Below, in pieces: positions 43,410-54,159 of a stretch of DNA of 64,000 nucleotides. The translations under genes and the position numbers were made by a program. The stretch comes from Bolinopsis microptera (taxonomy: Eukaryota > Ctenophora > Tentaculata > Lobata > Bolinopsidae), in the NCBI RefSeq assembly GCF_026151205.1, contig NC_087072.1, forward strand, positions 1,757,375-1,821,374, written 5' to 3'. A model generated the notes under the pieces. The model was not told the DNA's origin and did not search any database. It saw only the letters and a program-made list of their open reading frames with translations. How positions within the stretch are numbered: the first letter of the stretch is position 1; each line of letters opens with the position of its first letter.

Positions 43410-44629
43410 ATGACTCTGAGAGACCTGACCTTCACCTCCTTCCTTCTTGCTTCAGTACTTAATCTCCTGTCAGCTCTCAACGTCTTCAACGTAAGTTAAA
43501 AGCCTATCTAAAATAGGTGAATTGCAGTACATTTTAAATTTTATACAGCGTAAAATTTCACTTCAGAGGACTCTACAAAAGTTAAGTTACTTTATACTCA
43601 GTGATTACTATGCCCAATTTTGAAATCGCAGTATTAAAGCGATCAGCAATGCATACGTTACACATTGTAACCGCCTATTATAGACAAGAATCTGGACTCC
43701 TTAGATGACAGTGCAAACCCACCGAGGATGGATATCATCCTGCAGTTATAATTAGACAGAGTCCAGTTTATTGTATGATGACATTGTGTCTTTCGAGCGT
43801 TTTTCAGAAAATGTCTATTCTTAATTAATTAATCAAATTTGGGGGGGGGGGTGAGGGGGGGTGAGGGGCCAGGTGGTTTCCAAATGAGTACGCTAGTGTA
43901 ATTTTAACACAATAGCTATGTGTAAAACTGATTACGGAGGGGGGGGGGGGAGGGGGGTTTAAAATTTTCCAAAAAGTGATTACGTAGTATAATGTGAACG
44001 ACCCCTAATCACTGTATGATATTACGGTTGATACTGATAGTCTTATTATATAATAATATATACGTAGTTTTACCATGCGAGGACAACATTAGTTTAAGAA
44101 CTTGTGTACCCTACTTTACCCTTACTTTATTCAGGAGGAACAAGAAAGAAAGAAAGAAAGCCGACTACAAAAGCGATCATCAGACAGTAGTGAAATAGCC
44201 CTGATAATAGTGATAACCGTAATTGTGTCTATAATCTTAGCTGGCATGGTGATTATTATCATAGCTATCACCTGCAAATTGAGTGATTTAAAAGAGGTTG
44301 TACCTACCATGCGAGTTAAAGAGTACATTCCAAGCCGGGAGACAAGAAAAGCTACAATAATCCTGCCCATGCCATCCACACACTCGCCGTCCCTCCCTCC
44401 AGAGAAGCAGGTTCTACCTCCAGTGGAGGAAGTATCAAGTGTTTCTACTGATCCTCCTTCTGATCCTCCCACTTCCAAGACACCAGAGGGTATGCAGACA
44501 CTGCCTCCCCCGCAGTATGAAGCATCAAGTCATGCTGAACATGCTATTCCAACCGAACTGGAGTACTATTCCGGTCAGGGTAAGACCGTGAGAGAACTCA
44601 CTGAGACTTTTAGCTATAGTGACGTTTAA
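43410..44629 (+). CDS. P4: single-pass membrane protein with Pro-rich tail
   Basis: Exon 1 at 43410-43490 encodes the signal peptide MTLRDLTFTSFLLASVLNLL (27 residues, ends NVFN); exon 2 is 44135-44629. Together 191 aa. The ectodomain stub is very charged (EEQERKKESRLQKRSS). The TM is IALIIVITVIVSIILAGMV plus IIIIAI. The cytoplasmic tail is Pro/Ser/Thr-rich and includes PPPQY, a PPxY-type WW-domain ligand, and ends LTETFSYSDV. Similar to P1 and P2 in plan and to P2 in the stub-TM region. Intron GTAAGT...TTATTCAG contains two poly-G runs. No known family recognised. Confidence 0.75.
43838..43955 (+). repeat. Two poly-G tracts in the P4 intron
   Basis: G-runs with single interruptions at 43841-43868 and 43938-43956. 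They may form G-quadruplexes in the transcript; function unknown. Confidence 0.7.
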
Positions 44630-47296
44630 CTGAGAGAACTCACTGACACTTTCAGCTATAGTGACGTTTAACTGAGAGAACTCACTGAGACTTTCAGCTA
44701 TAGTGATGTTTAACTGAGAGAACTCACTGACACTTTCAGCTATAGTGACGTTTAACTGAGAGAACTCACTGAGACTTTCAGCTATACCTAGTGATGTTTA
44801 ACTGAGAGAACTCACTGAGACTTTCAGCTATAGTGACGTTTAACTGAGAGAACTCACTGAGACTTTCAGCTATAGTGATGTGTAACTGAGAGAACTCACT
44901 GACACTTTCAGCTATAGTGATGTTTAACTGAGAGAACTCACTGAGACTTTCAGCTATAGTGACGTTTAACTGAGAGAACTCACTGAGACTTTCAGCTATA
45001 GTGACGTTTAACTGAGAGAACTCACTGAGACTTTTCAGCTATAGTGACGTTTAACTGAGAGAACTCACTGAGACTTTCAGCTATAGTGACGTTTAACTGA
45101 GAGAACTCACTGAGACTTTCAGCTATAGTGATGTTTAACTGAGAGAACTCACTGAGACTTTCAGCTATAGTGATGTTTAACTGAGAGAACTCACTGAGAC
45201 TTTTAGCTATAGTGATGTTTAACTGAGAGAACTCACTGACACTTTCAGCTATAGTGATGTTTAACTGAGAGAACTCACTGAGACTTTCAGCTATAGTGAT
45301 GTTTAACTGAGAGAACTCACTAAGACTTTCAGCTATAGTGATGTTTAACTGAGAGAACTCACTGAGACTTTCAGCTATAGTGATGTTTAACTGAGAGAAC
45401 TCACTGAGACTTTCAGCTATAGTGATGTTTAACTGAGAGAACTCACTGACACTTTCAGCTATAGTGACGTTTAACTGAGAGAACTCACTGACACTTTCAG
45501 CTATAGTGATGTTTAACTGAGAGAACTCACTGAGACTTTCAGCTATAGTGATGTTTAACTGAGAGAACTCACTGAGACTTTCAGCTATATTGATGTTTAA
45601 CTGAGAGAACTCACTGACACTTTTAGCTATAGTGACGTTTAACTGAGAGAACTCACTGAGACTTTCAGCTATAGTGATGTTTAACTGAGAGAACTCACTG
45701 AGACTTTCAGCTATAGTGATGTTTAGCTATAGTGACGTTTAACTGAGAGAACTCACTGAGACTTTCAACTATAGTGACGTTTAACTGAGAGAACTCACTG
45801 AGACTTTCAACTATAGTGGCGTTTAACTGAGAGAACTCACTGACACTTTCAACTATAGTGACGTTTAACTGAGAGAACTCACTGAGACTTTCAGCTATAG
45901 TGATGTTTAGCTGAGAGAACTCACTGAGACTTTCAGCTATAGTGATGTTTAACTGAGAGAACTCACTGACACTTTCAGCTATAGTGATGTTTAACTGAGA
46001 GAACTCACTGAGACTTTCAACTATAGTGACGTTTAACTGAGAGAACTCACTGACACTTTCAGTTATAGTGACGTTTAACTGAGAGAACTCACTGAGACTT
46101 TTAGCTATAGTGACGTTTAACTGAGAGAACTCACTGAGACTTTCAGCTATAGTGACGTTTAACTGAGAGAACTCACTGACACTTTTAGCTATAGTGATGT
46201 TTAACTGAGAGAACTCACTGACACTTTCAGCTATAGTGACGTTTAACTGAGAGAACTCACTGACACTTTCAGCTATAGTGACGTTTAACTGAGAGAACTC
46301 ACTGACACTTTCAGCTATAGTGATGTTTAACTGAGAGAACTCACTGACACTTTCAGCTATAGTGATGTTTAACTGAGAGAACTCACTGAGACTTTTAGCT
46401 ATAGTGATGTTTAACTGAGAGAACTCACTGACACTTTCAGCTATAGTGACGTTTAACTGAGAGAACTCACTGACACTTTCAGCTATAGTGATGTTTAACT
46501 GAGAGAACTCACTGAGACTTTCAGCTATAGTGATGTTTAACTGAGAGAACTCACTGAGACTTTTAGCTATAGTGACGTTTAACTGAGAGAACTCACTGAG
46601 ACTTTCAGCTATAGTGACGTTTAACTGAGAGAACTCACTGAGACTTTCAGCTATAGTGATGTTTAACTGAGAGAACTCACTGAGACTTTTAGCTATAGTG
46701 ACGTTTAACTGAGAGAACTCACTGAGACTTTCAGCTATAGTGACGTTTAACTGAGAGAACTCACTGAGACTTTCAGCTATAGTGATGTTTAACTGAGAGA
46801 ACTCACTGAGACTTTCAGCTATAGTGATGTTTAACTGAGAGAACTCACTGAGACTTTTAGCTATAGTGATGTTTAACTGAGAGAACTCACTGACACTTTC
46901 AGCTATAGTGATGTTTAACTGAGAGAACTCACTGACACTTTCAGCTATAGTGATGTTTAACTGAGAGAACTCACTGAGACTTTCAGCTATAGTGATGTTT
47001 AACTGAGAGAACTCACTGAGACTTTCAGCTATAGTGATGTTTAACTGAGAGAACTCACTGAGACTTTCAGCTATAGTGACGTTTAACTGAGAGAACTCAC
47101 TGAGACTTTCAGCTATAGTGATGTTTAACTGAGAGAACTCACTGACACTTTCAGCTATAGTGATGTTTAACTGAGAGAACTCACTGAGACTTTCAGCTAT
47201 AGTGATGTTTAACTGAGAGAACTCACTGAGACTTTCAGCTATAGTGATGTTTAACTGAGAGAACTCACTGAGACTTTCAGCTATAGTAACGTTTAA
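44588..47296 (+). repeat. 42-bp array, about 64 copies of the P4 3' coding end with its stop codon
   Basis: The first unit is the real P4 C-terminus (RELTETFSYSDV-stop). Each further unit repeats CTGAGAGAACTCACTGAGAC and the rest through GTTTAA. As 42 is divisible by 3, the minus strand stays open for 540 codons (LNITIAESLSEFSQ units), an artefact. Irregular units occur near 44786, 45030 and 45720. All copies lie 3' of the first stop, so in P4 they would be 3' UTR. Confidence 0.95.
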
Positions 47297-48270
47297 TGTT
47301 TTGTTTGGCAGTTTGACTGAAAATTGCAAACTAAATATTGGAATTTGACAGCTTGGTCCACGCAGTGCCTTGCTTTTAAATCATTTCAAAGTTTTAACGA
47401 CACTTTCATTTCAGAAAATGAACATTATTAATATCCTTTTAAGGGTTTAGATGGTTTCTTTATGAATTATAGTTATGTCTAAATTATGACACTTATGCTT
47501 TTACATTCAAATATGACTGATTATAATAATTCAGTGAATACTATAACTTGTATTTGGTTCAATTGAATCACACAAGAAGCAAATGAAAACAACAAAAATT
47601 GTATATAATTTGGTTAAATTTGAATATTGGTTGAACTAATAAGATAATAATGAAACACTCATAAGTAACACTTAAATCGTGAATCGTATGCACATAAATG
47701 TTTCAGTAAATTTAATAATTAATGATGTTACACACCTTTCAATAAATTTAAAAAAATGATATAAAACATATTGACGTAAATTCTGAACGACTCATGATTA
47801 TGACTTCAAGTAACAATCGTGAGAGAGTAAATATGAATCATAAAATGTTTAAAAATATAAAAGTATAAAATCAGCAAATTTATTTTAGCACTGCAATTGA
47901 ATTTTAAATATTGTAATAAACTGCTGTTACTCTATCTCCAATACGCTGGCTTTGTGCTCAAGCAATTTAAATTCATAATTTAATTAAACGCTAGTAAACC
48001 ATGGTTATAACTTATAATATATAATATACAAAATAAATTTTTTTTTTAAATTAATTAAACACTATGTGTGATGATAGTGGTTTTTTGATTTCCACCAAGG
48101 CGATGAACTGACAGTATGTCATTTCATTTAAAAATGTATAAAATTAAACATTACCGAAAGTTGCATTTTAAACAAGATAATATAATACAAAATTTAACTT
48201 AATGAATGGATAAAACCCCGACTAATTCATTATCATGACTTCGAGAAATCAATCATAGTTATTAGTAACT
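47297..48270. other. AT-rich intergenic stretch
   Basis: No gene or repeat recognised between the P4 array and the MITE at 48271. Confidence 0.5.
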
Positions 48271-48555
48271 ATACTGCCCAAATTTGACAAAAAAGCGTAT
48301 GTGACATTTTTGAAGATATGGAGTTTTATATACCGTTGAAAAGCTGGCAATAAGCGGTCGTTTTTGAGGAAAAATGGTCAAAGAAGAGGGAATGGATGAA
48401 GTCTCACAAGTTTTTCCTGACAATTTTGGATTAAAAAACATTATCCCAAGAAAACATTTCAACCTATAAGGTGAAAAAAACGGCCATCACAAACTTGCCA
48501 TTATCTCGAAAAGTCAAAAATGCACATACTTCCTTTTGTCAAATTTGGGCAGTAT
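48271..48555. mobile_element. 285-bp MITE with about 33-bp inverted ends
   Basis: ATACTGCCCAAATTTGACAA at 48271 is inverted at the other end (48523-48555), with mismatches only near the inner part. The outermost bases read TA/CTGCCC on the left and GGGCAG/TA on the right, compatible with a TA target duplication and a Tc1/mariner-like origin. No transposase. Confidence 0.78.
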
Positions 48556-48892
48556 AATCAGATGTCCAAAAATGGCATCAAAATACTCATTTTAATGCAT
48601 TTGATTTTTTAACAGCTGCTAAACATACAACTTCAATTCGTACTGGAAGGGAAAGCTAGACCTACTTTGAGTAGCGATGAGCCAAATATAAAATCAGGCT
48701 TGATATGCCACAAGTAATGAAGAGAACAACAGAAAGTCCAGTTCCCAAACAAGTGGTCCCGATAAACTGAAAACATGAAAAGGCAGACCCTTTGTCCAAA
48801 TTCCCAAGAAGTGATTGAGTTTCAGCAGCAGCGGATCCTCTCAGGACACCACCAGCTCTGAAGCCACAGAAAAATGGGAATGACAGGACAAA

Positions 48893-49003
48893 GAAAACTA
48901 GTTAGTAACCATGGTAACTAGTTAGTAACCATGGTAACTAGTTAGTAACCATGGTAACTAGTTAGTAACCATGGTAACTAGTTAGTAACCACGGTAACTA
49001 GTA
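48893..49003. repeat. 20-bp repeat, five copies, inserted in G1 exon 2
   Basis: Perfect or near-perfect AACTAGTTAGTAACCATGGT units flanked by two copies of the CCCATTTTTCTGTGGCTTCA region of the exon. Confidence 0.9.
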
Positions 49004-49312
49004 AGTGTCTCAGGACACCACGAGCTCTGAAGCCACAGAAAAATGGGAATGATAAGACAAAGAAACAAAGAAAACTCCACACAGAATGTAAAATGCAGTG
49101 TAAGCTATCTTAAGCTTCTTCAGATATCTGAAATTATAATGATTTTGGAAAAGGGTTTTCCATAAATTGTTATTTTGCAAACCTTCAGGGTTTTTCATTG
49201 GTCATTGTTGGTGAGAATAATCTGGGATAACGTTTATTTTATAAGATCAATACAATTCACTCGCTAAAGATGGTTTGTACGCTATAACTCTCATGAGACT
49301 CTTCATCAAAAC

Positions 49313-49663
49313 TAGGTGATTTCTCAAAACTAGGTGATTTCTCAAAACTAGGTGATTTCTCAAAACTAGGTGATTTCTCAAAACTAGGTGATTACTCAAA
49401 ACTAGGTGATTTCTCAAAACTAGGTGATTTCTCAAAACTAGGTGATTTCTCAAAACTAGGTGATTTCTCAAAACTAGGTGATTTCTCAGAACTGGGTGAT
49501 TTCTCAAAACTAGGTGATTTCTCAAAACTGGGTGATTTCTCAAAACTGGGTGATTTCTCAAAACTAGGTGATTTCTCAAAACTAGGTGATTTCTCAAAAC
49601 TGGGTGATTTCTCAAAACTAGGTGATTTCTCAAAACTAGGTGATTTCTCAAAACTAGGTGATT
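49313..49663 (-). repeat. 18-bp coding repeat (KSPSFE), about 19 copies, in G1
   Basis: Gene-strand unit AAATCACCTAGTTTTGAG. Rare changes give SSE, or a stop at 49392. The array is shorter and more diverged than its duplicate at 58915-59605. Confidence 0.93.
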
Positions 49664-49669
49664 TCGCAG

Positions 49670-51965
49670 CACTGTTTACGTTATTTTCAGCAGTCAACAC
49701 AATCAGCACACTTAGGAAAATAACAGTTTGCAGCAGCAAGGACTTCATGGGACATTCTGGTTAAGGAGCACAAGTAGGGTTATTGTAACGAACTATTTGA
49801 ATCATCATCATAATTATATGGCGCCAATGCAATGGAACTTCAACTAGTTAAGTTGGGATAGTTATAATTGTCAATGAAATTACCGAACAATTTTGAAGTT
49901 AAGATTCAGTGGAATGCAATTAAAATTCAGGCAGATAAGAGTAAAAAATGTAATAACTATACGTTATAAAACCAAAACATATCCAAATAATTTTTGAACA
50001 AAGCTTTAAATCCGACGTTCATAAGGCTTAATAACAACCAACAAAATTTGTAAGTTCAAACTCCACCGGGAAAGTCGATCACATGCCACGCCCATATTTT
50101 TCACTGATTTTTAATGTAGGTAAAAATCTCTATAGTATACGTATAGTATATCATATTGGATCTAAATTAATCATTACTTAAAGGATTGCAATCATTAAAT
50201 ATTTAATTTAACTGTATTTTAACTCTTAGATAGTAAAATAAAATTCAAAGTGTCAATAAGTCCTGAGCGAAGGACAACTATCTACAATTTTTAAAAGATG
50301 TAAAAGTGTACTGAGTTAGGATGAAACTTAATCATAAATGTAATCATTAAATAAATTTGTGAAATACATAATAATCAACAAGATAAAACGAAGAATAGAA
50401 TGAATAATCTAAATTGTTTAAAATATTCAGTTAAATACAGAAAAATACACTTATATTACTGTAACATTAAAGTGATTAAAATAATAAAAAATAAAAAATA
50501 ATTCCTTTTAAAAAATGGTTCAATATTCCAATTATAACAAGCATTATTCTTCAAACCAAGTTAAATAAATTGACTGAAATGAAACAAATAAGATAAATAT
50601 CTTCAAAATGTATTAACAAATAAAATCTGAATTACTCAAAATTGTGGCCTTAAAATAATAAAAATTCCCTATTTCGCTGCTTTGCATAAAAACAATTCCG
50701 ATGCGTACTTTATTCAATTGAAAGTTATTGAAAGTAATAGCTAGATCCACTTTGAAAACAGATAAACGACATATACAACCAGACTTGATATTCCACATGC
50801 AAGGAAGAGAAACACAGTCAGTCCAGTTCCAAAACAAGTAGTTCCGATACACTGGCAACGCGCAAATGGCGACCCTTTTTCCACATTTCCAATGAGAGAT
50901 TGTCTGTTGGAAGCTGCAGTTTTAGCCCCGACCCCACCACTTCTAAAGCCACAGAAATACGGGAATGACATGACAAAGAATACTCCACATAGAATATACA
51001 ACCCAGTGTAAGCTATCTTTAGCTTCTCCAGGTATCTGAAAGTGTGACTATTTGTTGGATAACTTGAAATTGTACAAACTCAAAAAATCGTCAAAATGTG
51101 ATCACTAGCGAAAATTTCAACACAATTTGCAAACCTACTTCCCCAAGGTGGCTTGTGCACTGCCGGGACACCAGGGGAATAGGGTATTATATTGTATCAT
51201 ATCACCTCTACACAGTACCCAGAAATGTAAAGTTACTTACTTTTCCCGTTCAACGCTTCCATTATTCTTCTCATCCTCAAGTTGAGGTGATTTTACAGTA
51301 GTGTTTACGTTATTTTCAGCAGTCAACACAAAGAGTCCACTTAGGAAGATAACAATTTGGAGCACCACAGTTGTCATGGTACATTCTGATTAAGGAGGTT
51401 GTTGTGAGAGAATAATTGCAACGATATTCACTTGCGGTCGTCATTACTTTACTGTAAACACTGAATGGTGTCTTCGAAAATTTGGCAGCTTAAATAGTTA
51501 CCCTAGTCGATGAAATTACCAAACAATATTGATCGCAAGATTCAGTATTTATGATATGCAAAGTAAAACCAAGAAATCATTATTAATTGTAAAGCAAAAC
51601 AAAATATTATATCGGACAAAGTCTTGGAAAATTATTACCTCATCAGGTATCTCATCATCATTAGTTTTACATGACTTTGAAAATTTAGAAAAGATTTATT
51701 GAAATGCTGATGCGATAATGATAATTTATTTGAAAATTTTAAATAAAAAAATTAAAATTATAAAATAAATATAAGTATGAAAAACATAAAATGTAAAAAA
51801 TAATGATTATTAAAACCGCTTTCAAGTTAGAATAACTCGAATTCTAAAAAGCAACAAAAGTTGGGCTGCTCCCTAGTAAAACTAAATATTACCCACAGAA
51901 AAGCACTTCACCTCCGGCGTATTCTTAAGATTGATGGACTACTGAATTGATAAAAACCAAGAACT
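49670..51965. repeat. Segmental duplication, copy 1 (partner 59620-61945)
   Basis: About 2.3 kb including the start of a KSPSFE exon, non-coding DNA and the whole G2 gene is nearly identical to 59620-61945, offset by about 9.95 kb. Small indels and scattered substitutions distinguish the copies. Confidence 0.9.
50741..51377 (-). CDS. G2: two-exon, two-transmembrane protein with signal peptide
   Basis: Exon 1 at 51241-51377 (MTTVVLQIVIFLSGLFVLTA, then a short ectodomain with KSPQLEDEKNNGSVEREK); exon 2 at 50741-51035. They join in phase 2 to give 143 aa. Exon 2 encodes TM1 (LKIAYTGLYILCGVFFVMSF), a loop with CGFRSGGVG and CQCIGTTCFG, TM2 (LTVFLFLACGISSLVVYVVY) and a short tail. In place of KSPSFE repeats, exon 1 has a single KSPQLE unit. 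Intact; family not recognised. Confidence 0.82.
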
Positions 51966-52321
51966 CTGTAGCTTATGATTTGATTTGATTTGAAACTTTT
52001 ACAAAATAGCAAATATACAAATGTACAGCAAATCGAACAAACATATAAAATGGGCCGAAATGTATAAATGCTATAAAGCGTGGGTCAGTGAAACAAGTAC
52101 AGAGGACAACTTTCAAAACAGGAGTTTTATGGCCGCCCAAAGTCTCAATAACATCACCTCCACCTAGTAATAAAATTATGAAATATGAAAAGTGTGAAAC
52201 AATCAAATAATAAAATATTCAAATTATATAGTTGTCTCTCAAATACAGATAACGTCTGAAAATTCTTAAAATACTCATCACTCCTTCATATACTGATCAG
52301 TGTCCGAGAGACATGAATAAC
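51378..52321. other. Intergenic, mostly duplicated sequence
   Basis: Up to about 51965 this is the segmental duplication. The rest is AT-rich and I see no gene. Confidence 0.45.
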
Positions 52322-52569
52322 TCATGATGACTTCTTATCACGGCTACATACCTTCCCGTACCGGATGTAGTGGTCGAGATGAGTCTGTTCAGCCCTTTTC
52401 TTCTTCAGGTCAGTGACCAGATGCTTCCTTGTTGCTCGTTCTTCGCTGGATCTGTCTGGACCTTAGTTGTAGTGAACGCTGAACTTAGTCGTACTGAACG
52501 TACACGTTCCAATCATTTTGTAGTGAACGTTTGTGAACGTTAGTGAACGTTAGTCAATATTTTGTGATG

Positions 52570-53228
52570 CTGTCAACGTTAGGGTGCGCTATGAACTCTC
52601 CCTGAAGTTGATATATTTTACGTTAGGGTGCGCTATGAACTTTCTTTGAGGTTGAGATATTTAACGTTAGGGTGCGCTATGAACTCTCCCTGAAGTTGAG
52701 ATATTCAACGTTAGGGTGCGCTATGAACTCTCTTTGAGGTTGAGATATTTAACGTTAGGGTGCGCTATGAACTCTCCCTGAGGTTGAGATATTTAACGTT
52801 AGGGTGCGCTATGAACTCTCCTTGAAGTTGAGATATTTTACGTTAGGGTGCACTATGAACTCTCTTTGAGGTTGAGATATTTAACGTTAGGGTGCGCTAT
52901 GAACTCTCCCTGAAGTTGAGATATTCAACGTTAGGGTGCGCTATGAACTCTCTTTGAGGTTGAGATATTTAACGTTAGGGTGCGCTATGAACTCTCCTTG
53001 AGGTTGAGATATTTAACGTTAGGGTGCGCTATGAACTCTCCTTGAAGTTGAGATATTTTACGTTAAGGTGCGCTATGAACTCTCCTTGAGGTTGAGATAT
53101 TTAACGTTAGGGTGCGCTATGATTATGAACTCTCCCTGAGGTTGAAATATTTAACGTTAGGGTGCGCTATGAACTCTCCTTGAAGTTGAGATATTTAACA
53201 TTAGGGTGCACTATGAACTCCCTGAGGT
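52570..53228. repeat. 44-bp minisatellite near the hAT left end, about 15 copies
   Basis: Units read AACGTTAGGGTGCGCTATGA, then ACTCTCCCTGAGGTTGAGATATTT. They grade into the subterminal TGAACGTTAGTGAACGTTAG motifs, so the array seems to have grown from transposase-binding-like subterminal sequence. Confidence 0.9.
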
Positions 53229-53229
53229 T

Positions 53230-54159
53230 GAAATTTTATAAGAGGTCGTACAGCATGTGTTTTTAATATGTTTTCAACATACCCAAAGTCAAATTTATGG
53301 TTGATTTCGGGGAGAACCCCTCGCCCGGTTACACTGTTACAGGTCACTCCATTTCTTCAAACTAAGTCGCTTGCAATAAATAAAGTTACGACGGAGTTGT
53401 TTGAAACTAAATATTATACAATTAATGGCGTAATTACATTGTGACAGATGCAACCCTCCCTTGCGGGTTATTTAAATAAAAATTTAATACTTTCCAGAGA
53501 GCCGAAACCCATAAATTTCCGACCAGTGCAAGTGGGCGGTAAGATAGTGCCAAAGATATTTAACAAGGGTGATTTAACGAAAAATTTGAATTCATTTGAA
53601 ACGTAAGTGGTCCGTACCGCTCTTTGTAGAACGATTTTAATTACGGCAATTGTTTCATTTTAAGAAAGAGTTACAGGAGTACAGAGGAAAATTGTGCATT
53701 TAACGATTATAATTTGAATCATTTCAATCGTGCTCACTGCTCAATGGGAATTTCAATCAATAATTTTATCTGGCTAGCAAATTAAAAGATAAAACACCTG
53801 GCAGCACACGAATATAAAAGTAAGAGACAATGCCCATAAATCAGTTGCCAGAAAATATCGTTTTTCATCAAGTTGTGCACCAACTAATCTTTCCTCATCC
53901 TTTGATACCATCATGGCCACCAGCCAACTCCTAACCATATCAGGTAAACGTAAATTCATTATAAAGTCAAATGTTCGCAAAAAACCAACCCAAAATTTAG
54001 ATTGTATCATGAACCTTAGCTATTGCTTAATTCTGATCTTAGTTGTAGTGAACGCTGAACTTAGTCGTACAATGAGATAAAACCATGTTGTTGGAATTAG
54101 ACAGTAAATAAACAATAATGAATAAAAATAAGTCACTAGTATAGCAAATAGTAATGAAA
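53230..54159. other. Interior of the hAT element without clear coding sequence
   Basis: A 78-codon minus-strand frame at 53774-54010 has no recognised relatives. The partial left-end copy is at 54040. Confidence 0.4.

Larger units (their letters stand above)
48662..49748 (-). pseudogene. G1: damaged two-exon KSPSFE-repeat membrane gene
   Basis: Exon 1 starts at 49748 (signal peptide MKSLLLQTVIFLSVLIVLTA), then KSPSFE repeats. One AAA codon has become TAA at about 49392, giving a premature stop, and the exon end is degenerate. Exon 2 starts at 49127 (YLKKLKIAYTAFYILCGVFF) but loses frame in a duplicated segment. Between the duplicate halves lie five copies of a 20-mer (AACTAGTTAGTAACCATGGT). 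The second half (48662-48900) restores an intact end: FPFFCGFRAGGV, GTTCLGTGLSVVLF, SSLILYLAHRYSK. Confidence 0.75.

Noticed and set aside
45707-47329. 540-codon minus-strand frame with LNITIAESLSEFSQ units
   Set aside because: Shadow of the 42-bp array; repeat length divisible by 3 keeps it open. No promoter, splice sites or independent domain.
53774-54010. 78-codon minus-strand frame inside the hAT element
   Set aside because: No similarity to hAT proteins or other families; probably chance.
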